A stretch of 58,744 nt of DNA from Acinetobacter pecorum (GCF_014837015.1 NZ_JACSPT010000013.1:1-58744); one strand, 5' to 3'. Shown: positions 19,301 to 27,797, numbered from the stretch's first letter. The notes: generated by a model from the letters alone, not told the origin. A program made the numbers and translations.

Positions 19301-19851
19301 CCATGCTGTTCAGTATTGGCAATCTGACGGGTACCAAACATCATGGCCAGAATCGCCAGAATACCGGTCAGGAAAAGCACGCCATTGGTGGTACCTGTTA
19401 CGCCTGCAGAAGGTTCCAGAATGACGGCGGCACTTAAGGCAATGGCACGTAACTGCAAGGCCAGATAAGGTATGATCGCCACCACGGCCAGAATGGTTAC
19501 CAGCGAGGCGAGGGGACCACTTTTACCATAGCGTGCAGCGACAAAGTCTGCGATTGAAGAAATGGCATGATGCTGCCGAACCCGTCCCAGCCGGCGCCAG
19601 ATATCATAGCCAACAGCAACAAATAACAGAGGTCCCAGATAGATCGGCAGGAAAATAATGCCTTCACGTACTGCCGCACCCGTGGCGCCATAAAAGGTCC
19701 AGGATGAACAGTACACTCCTAGAGTTAAACTGAACAATAACATGCGGCCGCGGGTACTTAGCCGGCTGGCATGTTTTTCCCCGTAAAAAGCGCAGATAAA
19801 GAGTAATGCGATATAGAGGGCAAGGATCCCTATGATGAGCCAACTGTTCAT
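16360..19851 (-). CDS. crbS: Hybrid sensor kinase with sodium/solute-symporter domain (CrbS-like)
   Basis: A 1163-residue inner-membrane protein. The N-terminal ~500 residues carry about 13 hydrophobic segments of the sodium:solute symporter family (the ActP/PutP type). A PAS domain follows (~657-765), then a short coiled coil, a HisKA domain with phospho-acceptor His814 (AASHDLLQPM), an ATPase domain (N-box SNALRYTAKG, G-box DTGPGIAEEQ and GLGLGLAI) and a C-terminal receiver with Asp1096 (WLIDQHL). CrbS-type proteins sense acetate or related carbon sources and signal to CrbR. It is divergent from yjcH-actP, so the 182-bp region between them probably holds two promoters. Confidence 0.85.
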   Translation of the reverse strand: MNSWLIIGILALYIALLFICAFYGEKHASRLSTRGRMLLFSLTLGVYCSSWTFYGATGAAVREGIIFLPIYLGPLLFVAVGYDIWRRLGRVRQHHAISSIADFVAARYGKSGPLASLVTILAVVAIIPYLALQLRAIALSAAVILEPSAGVTGTTNGVLFLTGILAILAMMFGTRQIANTEQHGGLMLAVAFESFVKLFALLAVACFFMFEAPGNMAQISHDISTTFREVQLFGVPQSFWIQTLLAALAIICLPRQFHVAVVELRDEKHIRGARRWFAIYLILTTLAIIPIASWALHAAPQYLAIPDVAVLSLPLSYNQDWLTLLAFLGGFSASTGMLLVSSVALSIMLSNDLIMPALWRLKLISRHDKRLPLVLKFTRRVCILGVMLMGFLFFNFFNDIDQLSVFGLLAFSAVAQFAPALIGGLYWRGGSKQGVYAGLLTGFALWAYTLLFPTILRSLPEAYKGFSQSLLTHGPFGWNWLRPEALIGFESFDPLTHGVVWALGLNTLLYIWISRIFRPSVAEQIQAESFFYYETKPLPSQSPSTEVSYSHQDVARLKVGDLITLAKRITGEGPTTRAFQQFCTQNSVELNENSSANGMWWRFTEQYLAGTIGAASARTLLTTAMVNNGLALGQVANILDQASQWQRFNQNLIMTMIDHMTQGVSVVDENMCLVAWNNQYLKLFDYPTDIVYVGCPIADLIRYNAERGECGPGSVEEHVRKRIHWMQVGSAHEFERIRKDGRVIQMRGNPIEGGGFVTTFADITAFRENEAVLEARVQDRTQQLADALSEQQLAREQADKANMSKSRFIAAASHDLLQPMHAARLFSTALEQSVQNDEDRKTLQQLDRALHGAESMLSALLDIARLEGGTIQPKRQAYPLHDLLRDLELQFKSIAAQRGIQFSVHDAQFWIDTDPQWIRRIIQNFVSNALRYTAKGKVVVGVLRSGSKPDHIRIGVWDTGPGIAEEQRIKLFQEFERCGHTSPWGEQGLGLGLAIVQRMTSMLDYPVYVFSELGKGSCFMIEVPVVEAPKVVAAPIQTVPLKSKAFRILCLDNDETILEGMSTLLSKWGYQVFKATEPEQAQQLIEQENIQVWLIDQHLNQDKIGLDFILEHRRSDIPVALITADSDPELPQRLKELNIVLLKKPLKPASLRSWLSGLKISDT

Positions 19852-20004
19852 ATAGCCTGATGTGTACTGAGCATGCCGCTATGATAGCGCATCACGAAAG
19901 CGACGGTTTAAATTGATCATTTTTTAACGACCAAAGTCTAAATTACAAGCACCTACGATTCTTGTTAATTTGTAACAGTGATAATTCGAATTAAAAAATA
20001 GTCG

Positions 20005-20018
20005 GCCCAAGGTTGGGC
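20005..20018 (+). promoter_or_regulatory. Leader hairpin just before the yjcH ribosome-binding site
   Basis: GCCCAA, GG, TTGGGC is a 14-bp perfect palindrome. It ends four bases before AGGAG (20022-20026). The hairpin could affect translation of the yjcH-actP mRNA; this is inference. Confidence 0.45.
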
Positions 20019-20033
20019 TACAGGAGTGTAATT

Positions 20034-20366
20034 ATGGATGAGGTACAAGTAGATCGAATTCTACAGAATCCAAAATTCAAGGAAATGGTCCACAAGAAAA
20101 GTATGCTTAGCTGGACGTTGACCGGAATCATGCTATTTGTCTATGTAGGTTTCATGTTGCTGGTGGGCTACAACAAAGAATTTCTACTGTCTTCAATTTC
20201 AGGCGGTGTCACCACGTGGGGGATTCCACTAGGGTTAGGCATCATTGTCCTGTCATTTATTTTGTGTGGTGTGTATTCGTACATTGCCAACAACAAACTT
20301 GATCAATTGACCGAAGAAGCGATACGTGAAGTCGAAGCGATTGCGCATGAAAAAGGACCACATTAA
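20034..20366 (+). CDS. yjcH: DUF485 small inner-membrane protein, ActP partner
   Basis: 110 residues with two membrane helices (residues ~29-50 and ~62-85) joined by a short periplasmic loop, followed by a charged C-terminal helix ([20 protein letters not shown]). This is the usual DUF485 plan, found encoded in front of acetate permease genes. ATG 20034 has AGGAG eight bases upstream, so it is preferred over an upstream in-frame ATG at 20013. One base separates its stop from the actP start, which implies translational coupling. The biochemical function of YjcH is not established. Confidence 0.93.
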   Translation: MDEVQVDRILQNPKFKEMVHKKSMLSWTLTGIMLFVYVGFMLLVGYNKEFLLSSISGGVTTWGIPLGLGIIVLSFILCGVYSYIANNKLDQLTEEAIREVEAIAHEKGPH

Positions 20367-20367
20367 G

Positions 20368-22074
20368 ATGAAATGGAATTCTCTTATTGCCTTGGTGACT
20401 ACAACAGTCGCTTCAGGCATTGCATTGGCTGGTCCTGATCTGGGGGCAGCAGAACAGCAGGCAACCAACTGGTCTGCCATCATCATGTTTGTGATTTTCG
20501 TTGGGGCAACGCTGTTTATTACCAAATGGGCAGCAAAGCAAACCACCAATACCAAAGACTTTTATACGGCCGGTGGCGGTATTTCCGGTTTCCAGAATGG
20601 CCTGGCGATAGCCGGTGACTTTATGTCAGCTGCATCTTTTCTGGGTATTTCCGCGATGGTGTTCCTGTCCGGTTTTGATGGCCTGCTCTACTCACTTGGT
20701 TTCATGGTGGGCTGGCCGATCGTATTGTTCCTGATCGCAGAGCGTCTGCGTAATCTGGGTAAATACAACCTATCAGACGTGGTTTCTTTCCGGTTGCAGG
20801 AAAAACCGGTACGTACCTTGGCTGCTGTGAGTTCACTGGTTGTTGTTGCGTTCTACCTGATCGCACAGATGGTGGGTGCAGGTCAGCTGATCAAACTGCT
20901 GTTCGGTCTTAACTATAATATTGCAGTGGTCATTGTGGGCTTGTTAATGATGGCCTACGTAATGTTCGGCGGCATGTTGGCGACCACTTGGGTACAGATT
21001 ATCAAGGCGGTGATGTTATTGTCTGGTGCAACCTTTATGGCATTTATGGTCATGAAAGGTGTAGGCTTCAGCTTTACCAACATGTTCGAACAGGCCATTG
21101 ATGTCTATGCAAAAGTGCATGACTTGAGCCTGGCAGATGCGACCAAGATCATGGGGCCAGGTAGTCTGGCGTCTAACCCGATTGATGCGATCTCTTTGGG
21201 TCTGGCATTGATGTTTGGTACGGCAGGTCTTCCACATATCCTGATGCGTTTCTTCACGGTAAAAGATGCCAAAGAAGCACGTAAATCAGTAGTGGTAGCA
21301 ACAGGCTTTATTGGTTACTTCTACCTGCTGACCTTCATCATTGGTTTCGGTGCGATTCTGTATGTCTCGAATAACCCACAGTTCCTTGATGTTGCGAAAA
21401 TGGCAGTGACTGGCAAGCTGGAGCTGGTCGGTGGTAATAACATGGCGGCGGTTCACCTGTCTGACGCAGTCGGCGGTGACCTGTTCATGGGCTTTATTTC
21501 TGCAGTTGCATTTGCCACGATTCTTGCAGTGGTTGCAGGCTTGACTCTGTCAGGTGCCTCAGCTATTTCGCATGACTTGTATGCCAACGTCCTGAAGAAA
21601 GGCCAGACTACACCTGCCTCTGAACTACGTATGTCTAAGATTGCGACTTTAGGTCTTGCGATCTTCGCGATGATTCTCGGGATTCTGTTCGAGAAACAGA
21701 ACGTAGCCTTCATGGTAGGTCTGGCGTTCTCGGTTGCAGCATGTGCCAACTTCCCGGTACTGGTATTGTCCATGTTCTGGAAAGGCCTGACGACACGTGG
21801 TGCCGTGATTGGCGGTGTGGCAGGTCTGGTGACTGCTGTAACCTTGATTGTACTGTCTAAAGCAGTATGGGTAGATACTTTGGGTATTTCCGATACACCA
21901 GTGAATCCGTTCAATGGCCCAGCAATCTTCGCGATGCCATTGTCATTCTTCTGCTGCTGGTTGTTCTCTGTGACGGATAGCTCGGCACAGGCTCAGGCAG
22001 AACGCAAAGCCTTTGATGCCCAGTTTGTACGTTCACAAACCGGTCTTGGTATCTCCGGCGCATCGGATCACTAA
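20368..22074 (+). CDS. actP: Acetate/cation symporter
   Basis: ActP imports acetate (and related short monocarboxylates) with a cation across the inner membrane. The 568-residue protein begins with a cleavable-looking signal (residues ~1-21, ending ASGIALA) and has about 13 further hydrophobic segments of the SSS family. Typical motifs include [54 protein letters not shown] and [19 protein letters not shown]. The start at 20368 matches the family N-terminus. It is the second gene of the yjcH-actP unit and works upstream of Acs in acetate scavenging. Confidence 0.96.
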   Translation: MKWNSLIALVTTTVASGIALAGPDLGAAEQQATNWSAIIMFVIFVGATLFITKWAAKQTTNTKDFYTAGGGISGFQNGLAIAGDFMSAASFLGISAMVFLSGFDGLLYSLGFMVGWPIVLFLIAERLRNLGKYNLSDVVSFRLQEKPVRTLAAVSSLVVVAFYLIAQMVGAGQLIKLLFGLNYNIAVVIVGLLMMAYVMFGGMLATTWVQIIKAVMLLSGATFMAFMVMKGVGFSFTNMFEQAIDVYAKVHDLSLADATKIMGPGSLASNPIDAISLGLALMFGTAGLPHILMRFFTVKDAKEARKSVVVATGFIGYFYLLTFIIGFGAILYVSNNPQFLDVAKMAVTGKLELVGGNNMAAVHLSDAVGGDLFMGFISAVAFATILAVVAGLTLSGASAISHDLYANVLKKGQTTPASELRMSKIATLGLAIFAMILGILFEKQNVAFMVGLAFSVAACANFPVLVLSMFWKGLTTRGAVIGGVAGLVTAVTLIVLSKAVWVDTLGISDTPVNPFNGPAIFAMPLSFFCCWLFSVTDSSAQAQAERKAFDAQFVRSQTGLGISGASDH

Positions 22075-22088
22075 GATTGGCGTTACAC

Positions 22089-22116
22089 AAAAAAAGTCCC
22101 GTGAGGGGCTTTTTTT
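22089..22116 (+). terminator. Intrinsic terminator of yjcH-actP
   Basis: AAAAAAGTCCC (22090-22100) pairs with GGGGCTTTTTT (from 22105) across a GTGA loop, with one wobble pair, followed by T residues. Confidence 0.85.
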
Positions 22117-22307
22117 ATGGGGGCATGATTATATTTCTTGTTAAAAGAAGTCCCGTATTGGAATGGATGAGCCAGATTTCTATAGTGTGCTATTTCAGTA
22201 ATTTTCATACAAATCGCATATCTGCAAGCTGTTTTGAACATGCTATGTTAACGCTGCTTATAACAACAATGCGTTCCCTGCATGACAATAGCAACTAGAA
22301 GGTCATT

Positions 22308-23024
22308 ATGAAGCAAACTTTACAGCAGTTCTGGAACAGCTTTACACAGCTGCCTTCTGCATGGCTGTTATGTCTGCAATTGCTGATCCTGATCTTGTCC
22401 GTTTTAAGTTATGAAAGTGTGTCTTACCGGGCGGGAACCTGGGTGCTTGGTGTGCTGGTATTACTGGTGATTGCTCGGGTCATTCGCCAGACCCCGATGT
22501 TTACTATTCTTGGACTCAGCTTTGTCGCCGGCGCGATTTTATTTTCCTCCCTGATTGTACTGGGGCTGCGTTATACCTGGATCCATGTTACCGCCAACCT
22601 GTTTGAAGCCGGGGCTTATTTCAGTGCAGCCTATGGCCTGCTGCGTTATATGTTTCATGATCGCTATCTGACCAAAGATGAACTCTTTGCTGCTGGTGCA
22701 GTATTTACCTTGCTGGCCTGGGGCTTTGCCTTCCTTTACAGTATTTGCCAGCTTCTGGTGCCCTACAGTTTTTCGGATCCTGACCTGCACGCCTATCAGC
22801 CTTGGCTGGACCTGCTTTTTCTCAGTTTCAGTGTACAGTCTGCAACAGGACTGTCCGATATGATGCCGGTCAGTCCGGTCGCCCGGATGCTGGCCATTGT
22901 CCAGATGTTTGTCGGGGTGATGTATCTGGCGCTGATTGTGTCACGCTTAATTGCCTTGCAATATATCTCGCGCCTGCCGCATAAAAATAACGTCAAAGAC
23001 AGAGAGCACCCATCTGAACACTAA
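22308..23024 (+). CDS. Ion-channel-like membrane protein with degenerate pore signature
   Basis: 238 residues with about six hydrophobic segments. The last two with the loop between them (residues ~140-220) look like a two-helix potassium-channel pore (Ion_trans_2 type). In place of the canonical TVGYGD filter the sequence reads SATGLSDMMP (residues 178-187), which keeps the T-G-x-x-D spacing and the following proline. The second helix MLAIVQMFVGVMYLALIVSRLI matches channel inner helices. The selectivity is unknown. ATG 22308 has an AAGG upstream (22301-22304). It lies between actP and a BCCT transporter but is not obviously co-transcribed with either. Confidence 0.7.
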   Translation: MKQTLQQFWNSFTQLPSAWLLCLQLLILILSVLSYESVSYRAGTWVLGVLVLLVIARVIRQTPMFTILGLSFVAGAILFSSLIVLGLRYTWIHVTANLFEAGAYFSAAYGLLRYMFHDRYLTKDELFAAGAVFTLLAWGFAFLYSICQLLVPYSFSDPDLHAYQPWLDLLFLSFSVQSATGLSDMMPVSPVARMLAIVQMFVGVMYLALIVSRLIALQYISRLPHKNNVKDREHPSEH

Positions 23025-23195
23025 ACCTTATATTTTTTATTTTATTTGTTACAGGAACTTAACGGCTTTATTTTTTCTAACCTCCTAAAATAACAGCAGA
23101 TCTTGCTCTCATAGACTGAATCTGTTCCCGTATTTTAACTTTCTTAATAATTATTTGACGCTGTTTGTCGATCCAATTTTAAAAATGGAGGATGT

Positions 23196-25160
23196 ATGCC
23201 TTCTGCGAAACCATCCTGGTTTGCCAATATCAATCCAAATGTTTTTATCAGTACTGTAAGTATTATTGCGATATTTCTAGCGCTGGTCATATTTGCGCCC
23301 GATGCTTTTTCACTTCTCACCCAGCAACTGAACCAGTGGATTACTACGTCCTTTAGCTGGTTCTATGTCTTGTCTGTGGCGATATTTCTGATCCTGCTCA
23401 TTTATATTGCCCTGTCAGACATGGGTAAAATCAAGCTGGGACCTGACCATAGTCAGCCTAAATATAAAAATACCTCCTGGTTTGCGATGTTATTCACCGC
23501 AGGGATGGGGATTGGCCTGATGTTCTTTGGCGTAGCTGAACCGGTGATGCACTATGTCACGCCGCCGGCCGGAACGCCTGAAACGGTGCTGGCTGCACAG
23601 CAATCTATGCGGGTTACTTTTTTCCACTGGGGTCTGCATGCCTGGGCAATTTATACGCTTGTTGGCCTGTCGCTGGCTTATTTCGCTTACCGGCATCAAT
23701 TACCCTTAAAAATCCGTTCGGCCCTATATCCGCTGATTGGTCAAAAAATCTATGGTCCGCTTGGAGATGGGGTCGATACGTTTGCCACCATTGGTACGGT
23801 ATTTGGTGTCGCCACAACACTGGGTTTCGGGGTTACTCAGATCAATTCAGGTTTGAATTACCTGTTTGGTATTGAACAGGCACCTAGCACTCAGGTGATC
23901 CTGATCATTGTGGTGAGTGCCATGGCAGCGACTTCTGTGTTTTTTGGATTAGATAAAGGAATTAAACGCTTATCTGAACTAAATTTAGTGCTTGCACTAC
24001 TGTTGCTGATCTTTGTCTTTGTGGCAGGTCCAAGTATTTACCTGTTGCAGACCACTATTCAGAATGCCGGACAGTATGTTTCAAATCTGTTCAGTATGAC
24101 TTTTAACCTGTATGCCTATCAGCCAAGTGGCTGGATTGGGGGCTGGACCATCATGTACTGGGCCTGGTGGATTTCTTGGTCGCCATTTGTCGGCATGTTT
24201 ATCGCCCGGGTTTCAGAAGGACGAAGTATTCGTGAGTTTATCGTTGGCGTACTGCTGATTCCCACTGGATTTACCCTGATCTGGATGGGTTTTATGGGCA
24301 ATGCCGCACTGTACAGCATTATGCATGAAGCCAATACCAGCTTGCTAGAAGCAGTTCAGCGTGATTCTTCAGTTGCCCTGTTTGAGTTTCTCAGTCATCT
24401 GCCTTTCAGTTCAGTGACCAGTATCATTGCGACGGTGCTGGTGATGCTATTCTTTGTGACTTCTGCCGATTCAGGAGCATTGGTGACTGATTATCTGACA
24501 GCAAAAAGTGAAAATTCACCGACCTGGCAGCGTCTGTTCTGGACCGTACTCATGGCTTTACTGGCGATCATCCTTTTACTGGCAGGCGGCTTAGAGGCAC
24601 TGCAATCGGCCACGATCATGAGTGCCTTGCCATTTACCTTCATTATGCTGCTGATGTGCTGGGGTTTAATCAAAGCTTTGCATCTGGATGTCACCAAAAT
24701 GCATGCACTGCAAGCAGCACGGATCACCCCGCGTGCCATCCAGAATCCGCGTAGCTGGCAACAGCGCTTAGGTCTAATCATGCATTATGCGCATAGCCAG
24801 GGTGAAGTACGTGATTATATTGAGACCACGGTCAGCAAAGCATTTAGCAGTTTTCAGGCTGAACTGAAACGGCGGCAGATACAGGTAAAAATTGCTCAAC
24901 TGGAGGACGGTCTTGAGTTGCGGGTCGATCATCAGGATGAAATGAACTTTATCTATCAGGTCATTGCTACGCAGACTGTAGTACCAAGTTTTATGCCGGA
25001 TGCTGACTCTCCCCAGTCTTATCAGGCAGAAGTCTTTTTAAGAGAAGGCGGGCAGGGCTATGATGTGATGGAATGGACACAAGAAGATCTGCTTCAGGAC
25101 ATCATTGATCAGTATGAACGTCATCTGCATTTTTTAAGTCTGGTGCGCACACCTGAGTAA
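23196..25160 (+). CDS. BCCT family transporter (BetT-like, choline/betaine/carnitine)
   Basis: A 654-residue secondary transporter for quaternary amines, with 12 hydrophobic segments. The BCCT signature is clear: MYWAWWISWSPFVGMFIARV followed by SEGRSIREF, and the glycine-rich GMGIGLMFFGVAEPV in TM3. The C-terminal cytoplasmic tail of about 140 residues (from ~residue 515) is long, like BetT proteins in which the tail takes part in osmotic regulation. Substrate (choline or betaine) cannot be fixed from sequence. ATG 23196 has a GGAGG six bases upstream. A bidirectional terminator at 25179 follows. Confidence 0.9.
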   Translation: MPSAKPSWFANINPNVFISTVSIIAIFLALVIFAPDAFSLLTQQLNQWITTSFSWFYVLSVAIFLILLIYIALSDMGKIKLGPDHSQPKYKNTSWFAMLFTAGMGIGLMFFGVAEPVMHYVTPPAGTPETVLAAQQSMRVTFFHWGLHAWAIYTLVGLSLAYFAYRHQLPLKIRSALYPLIGQKIYGPLGDGVDTFATIGTVFGVATTLGFGVTQINSGLNYLFGIEQAPSTQVILIIVVSAMAATSVFFGLDKGIKRLSELNLVLALLLLIFVFVAGPSIYLLQTTIQNAGQYVSNLFSMTFNLYAYQPSGWIGGWTIMYWAWWISWSPFVGMFIARVSEGRSIREFIVGVLLIPTGFTLIWMGFMGNAALYSIMHEANTSLLEAVQRDSSVALFEFLSHLPFSSVTSIIATVLVMLFFVTSADSGALVTDYLTAKSENSPTWQRLFWTVLMALLAIILLLAGGLEALQSATIMSALPFTFIMLLMCWGLIKALHLDVTKMHALQAARITPRAIQNPRSWQQRLGLIMHYAHSQGEVRDYIETTVSKAFSSFQAELKRRQIQVKIAQLEDGLELRVDHQDEMNFIYQVIATQTVVPSFMPDADSPQSYQAEVFLREGGQGYDVMEWTQEDLLQDIIDQYERHLHFLSLVRTPE

Positions 25161-25178
25161 ACAGCTTCATAAAACAAT

Positions 25179-25205
25179 AAAAAGGACGCATATTGCGTCC
25201 TTTTT
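25179..25205. terminator. Bidirectional terminator between the BCCT gene and the porin gene
   Basis: AAAAAGGACGCA (25179-25190) and TGCGTCCTTTTT (25194-25205) with loop TAT. A nearly identical hairpin follows the second porin (26260-26288). Confidence 0.92.
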
Positions 25206-25227
25206 TACTTCAGTATCTAATCAGAAA

Positions 25228-26169
25228 TTAGAAACGGAATTTCGCATTAAGCGCACCTAGGTGTGCATCATTCGCACCGTATTCACCATCAGCATAAACG
25301 TAGCTTGCGCCAAGTGATACTGCTGGAGTCACAAAGTAACTTGCATTCACGCCAACTGCAGAGGTCGGCACGGTAGAGCTCTTGTAGCTGCCATCTGTAT
25401 AAGAAACACCTAGACCCAGTTTAGGCGTTACATAAAGATCTGTTTTCAGTTGATACATCGTATCTTCGCCAGAAACTAAACCAGCTTCAAAACCGATAGC
25501 CATGTCAGTACCATCGATTGGACCTACATATTTAGTTCGTGCGGTGACTGCATCTTTCTTTTCACGGATCGCGCGCGATTCCATAGTTGCACTCATCAGA
25601 CCATTATTTAAAATGTTGAAAGTATCTAAGGATTCTGTAGCAGCAATATTGGTATAACCTACCGCCATCAGGAAGTTTGGTAAAACCATGGCACCCAGCT
25701 CTAGTGCATAACGATCGCCAGAATCATCATTTTGAATTAAAGCAGTGAAATCATTTTTAGCGTCAGTTTTAGAGTGGTTATAAGATGCGCTTGCATATAC
25801 TGGCACAACACTTGTAGGAATATAGGCTTCACCCTTAATGCCATAAGTGTGTTGTTCTGCATCAAACTCTTCATTTATCGTAACTGGATTACCATTCACA
25901 TTAACTGTGCGGTTAATATCGGCAGTCAGCTGGCCAAAATTGTAGCCAGCAGAAATGCTGCTTGCTTGATTCAGGAAAGCAGCTTCAGCTAATGGCCCTT
26001 TAGAAGCGTCGACATCTTTAAAATAATAAGTCCCTTGTACCCCAACGTTATAGTTACCATCGTTAAGTTCGGCATCGTAATAGCCTACAGTACCTTGTAC
26101 TTCAGCTTGGTAGGCTTGGGCACCTGTCACAGCAAGTAATAATGCTGATGCTAAATAAACCTTTTTCAT
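25228..26169 (-). CDS. Omp33-36-like outer-membrane porin, second copy
   Basis: 313 residues: a signal peptide (MKKVYLASALLLAVTGAQA, cleavage before YQAEV) and a beta-barrel with alternating hydrophobic residues, ending in the outer-membrane Phe signature NAKFRF. It closely resembles the neighbour at 26311-27207, with shared stretches such as GPLAEAAFLNQAS and GVKGEAYIPT. The start ATG 26169 has GGA upstream; an in-frame ATG at 26175 is less likely. Omp33-36 proteins form channels linked in Acinetobacter baumannii to water/solute passage, carbapenem susceptibility and host-cell toxicity. The role of this copy is unknown. Confidence 0.82.
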   Translation of the reverse strand: MKKVYLASALLLAVTGAQAYQAEVQGTVGYYDAELNDGNYNVGVQGTYYFKDVDASKGPLAEAAFLNQASSISAGYNFGQLTADINRTVNVNGNPVTINEEFDAEQHTYGIKGEAYIPTSVVPVYASASYNHSKTDAKNDFTALIQNDDSGDRYALELGAMVLPNFLMAVGYTNIAATESLDTFNILNNGLMSATMESRAIREKKDAVTARTKYVGPIDGTDMAIGFEAGLVSGEDTMYQLKTDLYVTPKLGLGVSYTDGSYKSSTVPTSAVGVNASYFVTPAVSLGASYVYADGEYGANDAHLGALNAKFRF

Positions 26170-26259
26170 ACGCATTCCAATTAAGTTAATGAAAAAACAT
26201 TTGAATTTTCATGAATAAAAGTCAAAAGGTCAACCTTTAATCAGTAGTAAATTGCTAAC

Positions 26260-26288
26260 AAAAAAGGACGCATATCGCGTCCTTTTTT
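26260..26288 (-). terminator. Terminator of the Omp33-36 porin gene
   Basis: AAAAAAGGACGC (26260-26271) and GCGTCCTTTTTT (26277-26288). It is a near copy of the terminator at 25179-25205. Confidence 0.9.
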
Positions 26289-26310
26289 ATTTTCAGCATC
26301 TAATCAGAAA

Positions 26311-27207
26311 TTAGAAACGGAATTTCGCATTTACACCGATCGTCTGTGTATCACGAACTTGAGCAGTTTTTGCAAGATTCGCTTCATAGTTAGCATTTAC
26401 ATAAGATGCGCCAACTGCAACAGCAGGGGTGATGAAGTAGTTAACGTTCGCGCCCCATGCTTTGTCTGGAGAACCCGTAAAGCTAGATTCCATATAAGAA
26501 GCACCTACGCTTAACTGCGGGTTAAGGAAAAGAGTTGTACCTAAGTTGTAGGCAGTGTCTTCGCCATAAACCAGACCGCTTTCAAAACCAACTGACATGT
26601 TGGTTCCGTCAATCGCGCCTACGTATTTAGTACGGGCAGTGATTGCATCTTGGTCTCCATTGATTGTTTGAGACTCTAAGCCTGCTTTAATAACACCGTT
26701 ATTAAACATGTTGAACGCGTCATAAGACGTTTGGTCTGCGACGCTGGTATAACCAACAGCAACCAAGAAATTAGGAATCGGTAATACACCTACTTCTAAT
26801 GCATAACGGTCGCCATTGTCATCCGCTTGACCACCTTTACCATCAGTAATGGTATGGCTATAAGATGCACTTGCATAAGCAGGAACAACTTGAGTCGGGA
26901 TGTAAGCTTCACCTTTCACACCAAAAGTATGAGAAGTCTGGTCTTTGGCATCAGCGTCTACATCGTATTCGCCATATGTATAAGCAGCAGAAACGTTTGA
27001 TGCCTGATTAAGGAAAGCAGCTTCAGCTAAAGGACCTTTAGTCGCATCAACATTTTTAAAGTAGTAAGTACCTTGAACAGCACCAGTGAAATCTTTGTCA
27101 TTTACAGTATTGTCGATGAACTCTGACTGACCTTGAACTTCGAATTGATATGCTTGAGCACCGGTCATGGCTAATAATAAAGCAGTGGCTAAACCGAGTT
27201 TTTTCAT
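26311..27207 (-). CDS. omp33-36: Omp33-36 family outer-membrane porin
   Basis: 298 residues beginning with the signal peptide MKKLGLATALLLAMTGAQA, then YQFEVQGQSEFIDN, which I recognise as the start of Acinetobacter Omp33-36. The mature part shows repeated amphipathic beta strands and ends NAKFRF, so it inserts as an outer-membrane barrel. A good promoter sits upstream on the same strand (27251-27278). The sister gene downstream has its own upstream terminator, so the two are separate transcripts. Expression level often changes with antibiotic pressure in this genus (general knowledge, not visible here). Confidence 0.88.
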   Translation of the reverse strand: MKKLGLATALLLAMTGAQAYQFEVQGQSEFIDNTVNDKDFTGAVQGTYYFKNVDATKGPLAEAAFLNQASNVSAAYTYGEYDVDADAKDQTSHTFGVKGEAYIPTQVVPAYASASYSHTITDGKGGQADDNGDRYALEVGVLPIPNFLVAVGYTSVADQTSYDAFNMFNNGVIKAGLESQTINGDQDAITARTKYVGAIDGTNMSVGFESGLVYGEDTAYNLGTTLFLNPQLSVGASYMESSFTGSPDKAWGANVNYFITPAVAVGASYVNANYEANLAKTAQVRDTQTIGVNAKFRF

Positions 27208-27250
27208 GATATTTACCGTTTTGTTACAAGATGTGTACAGCTTGAAACAT

Positions 27251-27278
27251 ATTGTATTGTAACAATTTATTAAGTCAA
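27251..27278 (-). promoter_or_regulatory. Sigma-70-type promoter of the Omp33-36 gene
   Basis: On the minus strand, -35 TTGACT (27278-27273), a 16-base spacer and -10 TACAAT (27256-27251). The start codon lies 44 bases downstream of the -10 box. Confidence 0.65.
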
Positions 27279-27640
27279 TCTGGTCTGCGATAGCTATTTT
27301 TTTAAGCTAAATAATTGTATTATTTTTGTGTAAATTTCATGTTTTTGATGAATCTCCTCTTTGTAGAAAAAATTCTTTTATAACAAAAGGTAAACTTTAA
27401 AATTAAAATCAAGTTCTAAAATTAAGGAGAAATTATGTTGATATTTTTATTTCTTAATTCAATTAAATTTAAAATTTAGATTGGTAAAATCAATTAATGG
27501 GAGGTGGAATTTTCCATAAATATGTCAACAAACTTAAACTATTCAGCTCATCAAATCTTTGATTGGGTTGATTATTTTTTAGCCTAAATAGGTCGGATGG
27601 CATGGTGGATGCCTATTTTTTAAGCCAAATAAGAATGTTT

Positions 27641-27797
27641 TATAATCTTGAGCGAAGCAATCGGCTTTACTTTTTTAAGAGAATTTTACATAATATAAAA
27701 ATCAAGTTAGAGTTCACACTTTCAGGGTGATTTAGCCTGATTCTCCACAATTTTTTGTTTTATCGGCCCAGCTTTCCCCAAGGTTGGGCTTTTTTTT
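27641..27797 (+). ncRNA. Candidate small RNA
   Basis: A perfect TATAAT (27641-27646) and a strong terminator (GCCCA 27766-27770 with TGGGC 27785-27789, then eight T) bracket about 145 bases without a coding frame. The inner part has a possible stem CAGG/CCTG (27723-27739) and a U-rich stretch before the terminator, as in Hfq-binding RNAs. The -35 is weak. No family recognised. Confidence 0.4.

Noticed and set aside
22077..22298. A 73-residue frame after actP
   Set aside because: It starts inside the actP terminator hairpin and lacks a ribosome-binding site.
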